Of a stretch of DNA of 64,000 nt, positions 1 to 7,073 are shown piece by piece. Source of the stretch: Caulobacteraceae bacterium (GTDB lineage: Bacteria > Pseudomonadota > Alphaproteobacteria > Caulobacterales > Caulobacteraceae); the NCBI GenBank assembly GCA_947475415.1, contig CANJLH010000006.1:124001-188000 (forward strand), in the 5' to 3' direction. Every line of letters starts with the position of its first letter. The stretch's first letter is position 1. The translations under genes and the position numbers were made by a program. The notes under the pieces are model-generated. The model saw nothing but the letters and a program-made list of their open reading frames with translations. It searched no databases and was not told where the DNA came from.

Positions 1-1740
1 GTGTCCTCGAACGTCGGCCCGCCTGTGTCTGACAACGCACGTGTCATCCCCGCAGATCAGCTCACCACCGCCGACGGCCCAATCCTGATCGTTCGCCCCG
101 ACACCCAGATCGCCGTTACGGCGGGCTGGCGAGCGAAGGCATGCCCAGATGGATTGATCCGGCTGACCCGTCATGGCGTCCCGGCGTGCCCCGCAGAGGC
201 TTCGGACCGGCCCGATCCGGTATCCCTGGAGCTGTTCAACCGCCGCTTCATGGGCGTGGCCGAGGCCATGGGGGCCGCGCTGGAGCGCACAGCGCACTCG
301 GTGAACATCAAGGAACGGCTCGATTTTTCCTGCGCCCTCTTCGACGCCGACGGCGGACTGGTGGCCAACGCGCCGCATATGCCCGTGCACCTGGGCTCGA
401 TGGGCGCCAGCGTGCGGGCGGTGCGCGACCGACATTCACGCGTGTCGCCCGGCGACGCTTTCGCCCTCAATAACCCATACGCCGGCGGCACCCATCTGCC
501 CGATATCACTGTCGTCATGCCGGTGTTCTCAATCGGCGATTCACGACCGGATTTCTGGGTCGCTGCACGGGGTCACCACGCGGATGTGGGCGGGATCCAA
601 CCCGGATCCATGCCGCCGACTTCCACCACCATCGCCGAGGAGGGTGTCCTGTTCGACGCCATGCCGATCCTTCGCGGCGGACAATTCCTGGAAACCGACG
701 TTCTCGCAGCGCTCACCGCCGGACCATGGCCGTCCCGCGCGCCCAGCCGAAACCTCGCCGACCTGAAAGCGCAGATCGCCGCCTGCCAGGCCGGCGCCGC
801 CGCCGTGAGCGCCATGATCGCCCGCCATGGCGGCGCTTTGGTCGCCCGCTACATGGGATTTGTCCAGGACAACGCCGCCGCCGCCGTACGCCGCGCTATT
901 GGCCGCCTCACCAATGGCGTGGCGATCATTCCGATGGACGGCGGCGCCACGATCGGCGTGACGATTCGCGTGGACGCCGCCGCCGGAGAAGTTCAGCTCG
1001 ACTTCACCGCCTCGTCTGACCAACTGGCCAGCAACTTCAATGCCCCCTCCGCCATCGTCGACGCCGCCGCCCTCTATGTGTTCCGCACCCTGATCGACGA
1101 CGACATCCCGTTGAACGCCGGTTGCCTCAAACCGCTTCGGATCATCACGCGCCCGGGCTCCATGCTCGACCCGCGCCCCGGCGCCGCCGTGGTCGCCGGC
1201 AATGTGGAGACCAGCCAGCATATTGTGGATGCCCTCTACGCCGCCCTGGGCGTGGCCGCGAACGCGCAGGGAAGCATGAACAACTTCACCTTCGGCGACG
1301 CCGTGCGCCAATACTACGAGACCATCTGCGGCGGCGGCGGCGCGACGGCGACCGCTGAAGGCGCCAGCGTCGTTCAAAGTCACATGACCAATTCGCGCCT
1401 AACCGACCCCGAAATCCTGGAGCGGCGCATGCCTGTGCGGGTGGAGGCTTTCAACGTCAGGCGCGGCTCCGGTGGCGAGGGCGCACGTCGCGGCGGCGAC
1501 GGGGCGGTACGCCGCCTGCGGTTCCTGACAACCATGTCCGCGGCGCTGCTGTCGACCCGTCGAATCCATGCGCCACAGGGGCTGGCCGGAGGTGGGCCGG
1601 GTGCGGCGGGCCGCCAGCGACTTATCTGCGCCAGCGGTGAGGAAGTCCCCTTGCCTGGGTGCTTTTCACTCACCGTTCAGCCTGGGGACGTCATTGAGAT
1701 CGAAACGCCGGGGGGCGGAGGTTTTGGCGCGCCCGTTTGA
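1..1740 (+). CDS. 5-oxoprolinase/hydantoinase, HyuA end plus complete HyuB domain (5' end outside window)
   Basis: The frame is open at base 1 with no ribosome-binding site, so the gene starts upstream. Residues ~25-60 (GPILIVRPDTQIAVTAGWRA) read like the closing strands of a HyuA subunit. From ~residue 72 a full HyuB domain follows (start DPVSLELFNRRFMG; ALNNPYAGGTHLPDITVV; Gly-rich ICGGGGATA; family-typical end ETPGGGGFGAP). HyuA and HyuB therefore appear to be fused, as in single-chain ATP-dependent 5-oxoprolinases that open 5-oxoproline or hydantoin rings using ATP. Cytosolic; no signal peptide is visible. Whether the substrate is 5-oxoproline or a hydantoin cannot be told from this fragment. 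Confidence 0.85.
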   Translation: MSSNVGPPVSDNARVIPADQLTTADGPILIVRPDTQIAVTAGWRAKACPDGLIRLTRHGVPACPAEASDRPDPVSLELFNRRFMGVAEAMGAALERTAHSVNIKERLDFSCALFDADGGLVANAPHMPVHLGSMGASVRAVRDRHSRVSPGDAFALNNPYAGGTHLPDITVVMPVFSIGDSRPDFWVAARGHHADVGGIQPGSMPPTSTTIAEEGVLFDAMPILRGGQFLETDVLAALTAGPWPSRAPSRNLADLKAQIAACQAGAAAVSAMIARHGGALVARYMGFVQDNAAAAVRRAIGRLTNGVAIIPMDGGATIGVTIRVDAAAGEVQLDFTASSDQLASNFNAPSAIVDAAALYVFRTLIDDDIPLNAGCLKPLRIITRPGSMLDPRPGAAVVAGNVETSQHIVDALYAALGVAANAQGSMNNFTFGDAVRQYYETICGGGGATATAEGASVVQSHMTNSRLTDPEILERRMPVRVEAFNVRRGSGGEGARRGGDGAVRRLRFLTTMSAALLSTRRIHAPQGLAGGGPGAAGRQRLICASGEEVPLPGCFSLTVQPGDVIEIETPGGGGFGAPV

Positions 1741-1788
1741 TCCCGACGCTCCAGGCCTCTAAAGGGGGCTGAAACGAGGTGACTTTAC

Positions 1789-2355
1789 ATGTCCGCCCTG
1801 CTGTTCGCCCTGGCGCTCTTCACCGCCGACGATCCTGCCTCCGGCGCCTCAGCTGCGCCGCCGGCAAAGCCCGAAAACGCGCGTCCTGTCAGCGCGTCGG
1901 CTGAAGATTATCAGTACGTCGCCTGGTGCTACGGCGCCTTGCAAGGATACGTCGACTTGCATGATCAGGTTATGCCGGAGGTCATAAGAATCGAGTCTGC
2001 CTGGCGGCGGCCTGGCTCGAAGCTGGAGGCGGACCTGGCGATCTATGACGACATCCAGAAGGCCGCCAAGGATTCACTTGGCAGGTTCACCCAGGCCATG
2101 GAAGCCGCCGAAAAAGCCAGCCTGCGCCCCCTGAAGCCCTTGGGCGTGTTGTCCATGCAGAGCGGCCGCGCGATCTGGACTCCCACAGTCGCGGTAACCC
2201 AGGCGCGCATCGCCCAGGAGTGGATGAGCTGGACTCTGCCGGCCAACTGCGAAGCCGTTGCTGCATCACTCGAGCAGCGCTCACGCCTGTCCGCCGCGGC
2301 CCTCCAGGTCAATTCGCCGGCGGAGCCATCCGCCACCGCCCCAACGAATCCCTGA
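1789..2355 (+). CDS. hypothetical secreted protein, 188 aa
   Basis: The ATG start follows a GAGGTGA ribosome-binding site. The N-terminus (MSALLFALALFTADDPASG) is a short hydrophobic stretch followed by Ala/Pro-rich linker, consistent with a signal peptide and a periplasmic location. The mature part is mostly helical, with the pattern EDYQYVAWCYGALQGYVDLH near residue 40, and a Pro/Ala/Thr-rich tail. I do not recognise a named family. It stands alone, 48 bp after the oxoprolinase gene and converging on the DUF3297 gene four bases downstream. Confidence 0.7.
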   Translation: MSALLFALALFTADDPASGASAAPPAKPENARPVSASAEDYQYVAWCYGALQGYVDLHDQVMPEVIRIESAWRRPGSKLEADLAIYDDIQKAAKDSLGRFTQAMEAAEKASLRPLKPLGVLSMQSGRAIWTPTVAVTQARIAQEWMSWTLPANCEAVAASLEQRSRLSAAALQVNSPAEPSATAPTNP

Positions 2356-2359
2356 CCGC

Positions 2360-2599
2360 TCAGGCCAGGTCGCGGAAATACGGCTCAACCTCGCCCTGCA
2401 GCTTGATGGTCATGTTGTTGCCCCGGCGGTCACGGGACGGCAGCGCCAGGCGCACCCAACCCTCGCTGACGCAATATTCATCGACATTGGTCTTGTCGGC
2501 GCCCTTGAATCGCACGCCCACGCCCCGCTCCAGGGCGGCCGCGTCGTAATAGGGGCTGTCCGGATTGACCGACAGGTGGTCGGGCGGGGTCTCGCTCAT
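2360..2599 (-). CDS. DUF3297 family protein, 79 aa
   Basis: The sequence MSETPPDHLSVNPDSPYYD, followed by GVGVRFKG, TNVDEYCVSEGW and a closing LQGEVEPYF, matches the small conserved DUF3297 proteins of proteobacteria; their function is unknown. The ATG at 2599 has a GAGG about 9 bases upstream. A longer frame from a TTG at 2614 lacks such a site and would add five non-conserved residues. Soluble and cytosolic by composition. Confidence 0.85.
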   Translation of the reverse strand: MSETPPDHLSVNPDSPYYDAAALERGVGVRFKGADKTNVDEYCVSEGWVRLALPSRDRRGNNMTIKLQGEVEPYFRDLA

Positions 2600-2706
2600 G
2601 CACGGCCTCAGCAATTGATCTAATGCCGCCTGATACCCGCGTCCGATCGCGGCGCCTATCCTTCATGGCCATGGCGGCCAATTGGTTCAGCCCTGAACGA
2701 TAACGA

Positions 2707-3372
2707 CTAACCGTTGGAGGCGATTCGTTCGTTGTGGCGGCCATAGACCAGCCGTTCGACGAATTCCCAAAGAGCGCCGATCTCGCGGGCGCCGGGGTTG
2801 CTGGGATCCAGTTCCTCCACGGACCGCCCGGCTTCAACCACCGACTGGTAGTTCGAGCGCGCCCGGAGGATTACAGGCGCCACCGGAAGGCGCATCAGCA
2901 TCAGCGCTTCAAGCGCCCGTTTCACCGCTGGCGGCTCCACACCCTCGCGAGCAGGCGGCGCCTGATTTAGCACGATAAGCCCAGGCTTGCGCAGGCGGCG
3001 GATAATCTCGGCTGTGCGCAGCGCCGCGGCGATATCCAGAAAAGTCGGGCGAATGACCAGCAGCGACAAGTCGGCGACCACGATGGCGTGGCTGACTTCA
3101 TCTTCCACGACCGCCGGCGTATCGACGATCATCGTGTCCACCTGGCTGCGCAGGGCGGCCATCTGCACCGCAAACAGTTTCGAACCGGTGGTCTCCACCC
3201 ATTCCGGTCCAGGTCCCTGCCGACCGCGCAACACCTCTGAGGCCGAACGCTGCAGGTCGGAATCCGCAAGCAGTGTCCGGCGGCCACGCAAATGGGCGGC
3301 GATCGCCATGTGGACGGCGAGGGTGGTTTTTCCTGATCCGCCCTTGCGAGCGATGACGGCGATGGTGCGCAT
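2707..3372 (-). CDS. ParA/MinD-like P-loop ATPase, 221 aa (orphan)
   Basis: The N-terminus carries the deviant Walker A motif (ARKGGSGKTTLAVHMAIAA, K10 and K15), then a switch I-like DSDLQRSA and a DTPAVVEDE segment corresponding to Walker A'/switch II (D-T-P). This places it in the ParA/Soj/MinD superfamily, dimeric ATPases that position DNA or protein cargo on the nucleoid or membrane. No ParB-like gene, parS-like repeat or MinE is seen beside it, so it is an orphan ParA and not the chromosomal parA. Its cargo cannot be inferred. ATG start; upstream lies a 343-bp gap that probably holds its promoter. Confidence 0.85.
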   Translation of the reverse strand: MRTIAVIARKGGSGKTTLAVHMAIAAHLRGRRTLLADSDLQRSASEVLRGRQGPGPEWVETTGSKLFAVQMAALRSQVDTMIVDTPAVVEDEVSHAIVVADLSLLVIRPTFLDIAAALRTAEIIRRLRKPGLIVLNQAPPAREGVEPPAVKRALEALMLMRLPVAPVILRARSNYQSVVEAGRSVEELDPSNPGAREIGALWEFVERLVYGRHNERIASNG

Positions 3373-3715
3373 GCGCTTTAGTCGTCACCCTGTCTGTGCC
3401 CCACCGCACTTGCGGCAAGACTGGGGCGAGACTGAGGCCGGACAAGACAAGCCCGCACGATTCAGGTCGCGCCGAATGGAGTTAATCTAGCTGCCGCAAT
3501 TCATTGTTCGTCTGCACCCGGATTGCAATGCTCATCAACCGTCAAGCGAACTCGGAAGAACGAATTTTATCTCAGACAAGCAGGGGGGGGGAAGCATGGC
3601 CGGTTCGAGTGAGCGCGTTCATCGGCGACGCGCTGCGAGAACAACGTTCTTTAACTATTTCCCGCGGACTGTCGTCGAATTCGTTCAATCAGATCGCCGG
3701 TCCAACTTCGCGCCT
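3373..3715. other. 343-bp gap, no gene seen
   Basis: Frames here are short and lack ribosome-binding sites and family resemblance. The gap contains a run of nine G at 3583-3591 (assembly-error prone) and a short palindrome AGAAC-AAC-GTTCT at 3638-3650. It presumably carries the promoter of the leftward ParA-like gene. Confidence 0.6.
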
Positions 3716-4582
3716 TCATCGAGGCGGCGCGGCAGCTTTGCGGTCGCATACGTCGAGGAATTTGGTGATGGTTTCCGCGCCGAGACTCGCGTCAGCCATC
3801 AGGAAGGGTCCGGCGTCAAACCGATAGGCAAGCCGACCACCGCGTCGCAGCAGCACCCAAAGCGCGTCGCCGGTGGTGAGTTCGACCTCGCTAGTGGGCC
3901 CCTGCTCCTCAGAGAGCGCAGGATTTATTTTGAGGTCGTAGCGCAGCAGGCGATCTGGAGCGACGACGTCGATACGACTAGCGCCCACGGCCTGGCCGAC
4001 GAAGTTCAACTTCACGCGCCCCAGCCCCGGTTGGCATGCCGCGAACAGCGCCACCCCGTCAGAATCCGGAATACCATAGACCAGGGTCTGGCTTCTTGAG
4101 CCGTCCTCTTCGTCCCGCTGGCCAGTGGTCCAAACAAACTCCTCGTTGGCGGGCGGTGGCGGCGCGGGCAGATCCGGCTTGTGCGTTGGTACGTTCAGGA
4201 CCCAGTTCGCCTCGCAGAGGTTGATAAGCGGCCGGAAGATGATGGCGTTGGATGTGCGAACTTCGAAACCCGCGCTGTCGCACTCAATTCCTTCCTCGTC
4301 CATGGCCAGCCGCGTGCGAACCTCGGCGCGCCCCTGGCCATCGACCGGTAGCATCACACCGTCGCGAAGCAGTCCAGTGATGAACACCTTGGGGTCGTCG
4401 GTGCGCACCAACAGGGACTTGCCGCCGTCACCTGGCCCCGCGCTGAGCGGCGCGCTTAAGGACGATACTGGCGCGGACTTGGCAGCGGGCGGCGGCGCAG
4501 CGGCCTTCTTCTGACAGCCGCCGAAAAGCAAGAGAGCGGACGCCCCAACTAAGAGCACAGTCGTGAAAACTGCTGATCGCAT
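3716..4582 (-). CDS. hypothetical lipoprotein, 288 aa
   Basis: The N-terminus is a lipoprotein signal: a basic start, a hydrophobic core and the lipobox LFGGC with Cys23 as lipidation site, followed by QKK and an Ala/Pro linker. The ATG is preceded by GGGGAGG. The mature protein has several Cys (EGIECDSAGF, LINLCEAN, FAACQPG, FLDVCD) and alternating hydrophobic strands, so it is likely a beta-rich periplasmic domain anchored to a membrane. No named domain is recognised. Two inverted repeats lie upstream (4634-4651, 4698-4712). Confidence 0.75.
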   Translation of the reverse strand: MRSAVFTTVLLVGASALLLFGGCQKKAAAPPPAAKSAPVSSLSAPLSAGPGDGGKSLLVRTDDPKVFITGLLRDGVMLPVDGQGRAEVRTRLAMDEEGIECDSAGFEVRTSNAIIFRPLINLCEANWVLNVPTHKPDLPAPPPPANEEFVWTTGQRDEEDGSRSQTLVYGIPDSDGVALFAACQPGLGRVKLNFVGQAVGASRIDVVAPDRLLRYDLKINPALSEEQGPTSEVELTTGDALWVLLRRGGRLAYRFDAGPFLMADASLGAETITKFLDVCDRKAAAPPR

Positions 4583-4633
4583 TGAAGCCTCCCCATAAGT
4601 GACGCCCGATCGAGAGGGCGCCCATCAATTCGG

Positions 4634-4651
4634 CGCCGATCCTGATCGGCG
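4634..4651. promoter_or_regulatory. 8-2-8 inverted repeat upstream of lipoprotein gene
   Basis: Perfect arms CGCCGATC and GATCGGCG around CT, about 50 bases upstream of the leftward lipoprotein start. It may be an operator or a 5'-leader hairpin; there is no T-tract to suggest a terminator. Confidence 0.35.
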
Positions 4652-4697
4652 GATCCACGGATGTCCATCGTCATGCCGTGAGCCCGCCACCGAGCAA

Positions 4698-4712
4698 AGA
4701 CTGTCACAGTCT
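4698..4712. promoter_or_regulatory. 7-1-7 perfect palindrome, candidate operator
   Basis: AGACTGT-C-ACAGTCT lies in the gap between the thiolase-like gene's end and the lipoprotein start. Perfect symmetry with a one-base centre is typical of a dimeric regulator's site. The cognate regulator is unknown. Confidence 0.35.
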
Positions 4713-4769
4713 GTGCCGTGGCAGAGAGGCCGGGCAACCTCGCAGCGATGGCCGTGTTCCGTCTGATCC

Positions 4770-5951
4770 CTATTCCGAGGTCATCAACATCGCCCCGGAA
4801 AAGGGTCCAACCGCGTTGGCCCAGAGCGCCACTTTGGCGTCAGGCACCTGGCGCACTCCAGACTCGCCACCGCGCAGCTGTCGGATCGACTCGATGCAGA
4901 AGTTAGCCCCGTGGCGGCGGCCGACATTGCAGGCCCCGCCGTCGGTGTTCAGCGGCAGGCTGCCCCCCATAGCCGTATGGCCCTCCGCGACGAACGGCCC
5001 CACTTCGCCGCGACCGCAGAAGCCCAGCGCTTCGAGCCACTGGAAGACGATGATGGTGAAGCCGTCATAGAGCTGAACGCAATCGACATCCTTGGGCTTC
5101 AGGTCGGTGCGTGACCAAAGCGTCTTTGCACAATGCACCGGCGAATTTTCATAAATGTCGTCAAGATTTTCGAAGGTGGCGTATTTGACCGACGAGAAGG
5201 CGGTCGATTCCACGAATATCGGCTTCTTCGCGAAATTCCGCGCGCGTTCTTCCGTCGTGTAAATGATGGCCGAGGCGGAATCGACGGGGTAGTCGCAATC
5301 CAGCAGGCGTACGGGCTTGCTGATGTAACGCGAAGCGAAATAGTCGTCGAGAGTGAGAGGTGTGCGGAATAGTGCGTCCGGATTGTGGCTCGCCCACTCT
5401 CGCTGGGCCACGACGTGGCGGCCGAAATGCTCCTCGGTGGTGCCATAGAGGTCCATGTGGCGTTGCGCCGGCATGGCGGCGATCGCCTGCAGCGGCGCTA
5501 CGGAGCCGAAGGGCATGACGAACTGACGGTCGTCGTCGGCGTATTCCGGATTCGCATCGGTGTCCTGCGCCAACATCTCGGCGGTGGTGAGCCGCTGTCG
5601 GATCACCCGCATGCTCAAGACCGTGTGGCAGAGTCCGGCTTTGATCGCCGCCACGGCCTGCACCGCCGGGCCAATGTAGGCCGGCCCGGCCCCGGAGTTC
5701 CAGAAGTTAAGCGGACCGATCCCCAGCATGTAGGCGATGTCCATGGAGTCCACCACGTCCAGCCCTGGCGGGGCGGCCCCCGCGACGGCCCAGAGCATGG
5801 TCGCCCCATCGATATCCTGCGGCGTCATGCCGGCGTCGGTCATCGCCGCCATCGCCGCTTGGACGGCCAACTGGCGGGAGGTCAGGCCGGTCCTGCGTCC
5901 GGTGGTTGAATAGCCGACGCCGACGGCGGCCACGCGATTGTTGTCTGACAT
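4770..5951 (-). CDS. thiolase-fold protein of the SCP-x/Ltp2 type, 393 aa
   Basis: The fold is recognisable from VAAVGVGYSTTGRR, the VDCVQLYDGFT segment and the C-terminal TDGGACNVGRRHGANF. Where thiolases carry the nucleophilic Cys, this protein reads NSGAGPAYIGPAVQAVAAI with no Cys, so Claisen chemistry is unlikely. The Tyr in QLYDGFT and the partner DUF35 gene directly upstream (10-bp spacing) fit the Ltp2-ChsH2 type retro-aldolases that cleave sterol side-chain CoA esters; this is inference. The ATG at 5951 has a strong AAGGAG; a longer frame to 6071 runs into the upstream gene. An acetyl-CoA acetyltransferase/HMG-CoA-type complex partner is an alternative. Confidence 0.85.
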   Translation of the reverse strand: MSDNNRVAAVGVGYSTTGRRTGLTSRQLAVQAAMAAMTDAGMTPQDIDGATMLWAVAGAAPPGLDVVDSMDIAYMLGIGPLNFWNSGAGPAYIGPAVQAVAAIKAGLCHTVLSMRVIRQRLTTAEMLAQDTDANPEYADDDRQFVMPFGSVAPLQAIAAMPAQRHMDLYGTTEEHFGRHVVAQREWASHNPDALFRTPLTLDDYFASRYISKPVRLLDCDYPVDSASAIIYTTEERARNFAKKPIFVESTAFSSVKYATFENLDDIYENSPVHCAKTLWSRTDLKPKDVDCVQLYDGFTIIVFQWLEALGFCGRGEVGPFVAEGHTAMGGSLPLNTDGGACNVGRRHGANFCIESIRQLRGGESGVRQVPDAKVALWANAVGPFSGAMLMTSE

Positions 5952-5961
5952 GGCTGGCTCC

Positions 5962-6390
5962 TTAGGACGCGGCTTTGGTGAACATCGGCAAAACGAGGTC
6001 GGGGGCGACCTCGCGCCAGACCAGGCGGACCGGCATTCCGGTGGTGAGTTCCGCTTCGGGGACGTCGACAATATTGGTCGTCAACCGAAGCCCGGCCTGC
6101 TCCACGAGTTCGACAAGAGCCAGAGTGTAGGGCAGCTTGTCAGCGAAATAGGGATGAAACGCCTGCATCGCGACCGTGTAGCCATAGAGGGTTGCTTCGC
6201 CTGACACCTCTGCCGGCGCCAGATCCGTCGAAAGGCACCCATTGCAAACAGGCCGGGGGTAATGGATGTAACGCCCGCAACCCTTGCAGCGCAGGATCAT
6301 CAGCTTGCGCGCCTGGCAGCCGTCCCAGAAAAACTGGGTCATCTCGTTGGGAAGTGGCAACGGCGGGTAGATTGCGGCCTTTGACGTCAT
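5962..6390 (-). CDS. Zn-ribbon/OB-fold DUF35 protein, 142 aa
   Basis: Four cysteines form a rubredoxin-like zinc ribbon (LRCKGCGRYIHYPRPVCNGC), followed by an OB-fold (ATLYGYTVAM...LALVELVEQAGLRLTTNIVD) and the closing GMPVRLVW. This is the DUF35 layout. Such proteins bind acyl-CoA and assemble with thiolase-fold partners (ChsH2/Ltp2, archaeal HMG-CoA synthase complexes). It is the first gene of an operon with the thiolase-like gene. The ATG at 6390 follows AGGGAGGG; an upstream start at 6411 would add seven residues. Confidence 0.9.
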   Translation of the reverse strand: MTSKAAIYPPLPLPNEMTQFFWDGCQARKLMILRCKGCGRYIHYPRPVCNGCLSTDLAPAEVSGEATLYGYTVAMQAFHPYFADKLPYTLALVELVEQAGLRLTTNIVDVPEAELTTGMPVRLVWREVAPDLVLPMFTKAAS

Positions 6391-6483
6391 GATCCCTCCC
6401 TGCGCAGTCAAGTGTCTGCAAGGCGAACCTTAACCTTTCGGCGCGCCATGAGAATTGTGAAATAGGCCCGGCGGTAATGGCGC

Positions 6484-6500
6484 TCGCCACAGTTTGGCGA
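6484..6500. promoter_or_regulatory. short inverted repeat in divergent promoter region
   Basis: TCGCCA-CAGTT-TGGCGA lies in the 242-bp divergent region between the DUF35 operon and the NTF2-like gene. It is a possible operator or attenuator, supported only by symmetry and position. Confidence 0.25.
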
Positions 6501-6632
6501 CGGCCCGGCTCTGGGGTCGGTCAAGCGGTGCGAGCGCGTGGGCCAGATTTGGAATGCGAGCAAATGACCGTTTCCGCTAGTCTGGCCCCGTCGCATCGCC
6601 ACGCCGTACGCGTTCAACCTCGCACAAACAAA

Positions 6633-7007
6633 ATGGCTTTCATGGCAAACACGTCGAATTCCAATCAACTGCGAGACTTCGTTCGCGAGCAATATCGCCT
6701 GTGGAACGAGGGGCGGTTTGCGGATCTGATTGCGTCGTACCAGTCGATCGCCCCGAACGGTCTGACGCTGGAATATGTCGGCCGCGGCGTCCTGCCGGAC
6801 GGTTGGAAGGCGCTCCAGGACATGTGCGACACCTTTGGCGCCACGATCAGGATCGAGGTCCTCGAATTGATCGTCAATGGCGACGAGGCGGCAGCCTACG
6901 CCATCAATAATCAAACCCTGGCGGACGGCGGCCTGAAGGCCACGCCAAGCATCGATCTCTACAGGCTAAAGGACGGCAAGCTGGAGTGCCGTTATTTCCA
7001 CGCCTAG
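6633..7007 (+). CDS. NTF2/SnoaL-like protein, 124 aa
   Basis: The fold pattern is that of the nuclear-transport-factor-2-like superfamily: a helix with LRDFVREQYRLWNEGRF, a central sheet and a closing IDLYRLKDGKLECRYFHA. Members bind small hydrophobic ligands or act as isomerases, cyclases or hydrolases, and many are accessory to catabolic clusters. The start is ATG 6633 or ATG 6642; neither has a clear ribosome-binding site. The gene precedes the molybdoenzyme gene by 66 bp on the same strand and may be co-transcribed with it. Substrate unknown. Confidence 0.75.
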   Translation: MAFMANTSNSNQLRDFVREQYRLWNEGRFADLIASYQSIAPNGLTLEYVGRGVLPDGWKALQDMCDTFGATIRIEVLELIVNGDEAAAYAINNQTLADGGLKATPSIDLYRLKDGKLECRYFHA

Positions 7008-7073
7008 ACAATGGCTTGACCTTGCCGGGCGCCGGTGCATCGTGATCGGGGATTAACGCTGCGGGAGAGCGCT

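Noticed and set aside
3638..3650. AGAAC-AAC-GTTCT as a second LexA site
   Set aside because: Spacing and orientation (GAAC-N3-GTTC) differ from both the alphaproteobacterial direct repeat and the Gram-positive GAAC-N4-GTTC form.
4770..6071. Extended 433-aa start for the thiolase-like gene
   Set aside because: The extra 40 residues overlap the DUF35 gene out of frame; the ATG at 5951 has AAGGAG at proper distance.
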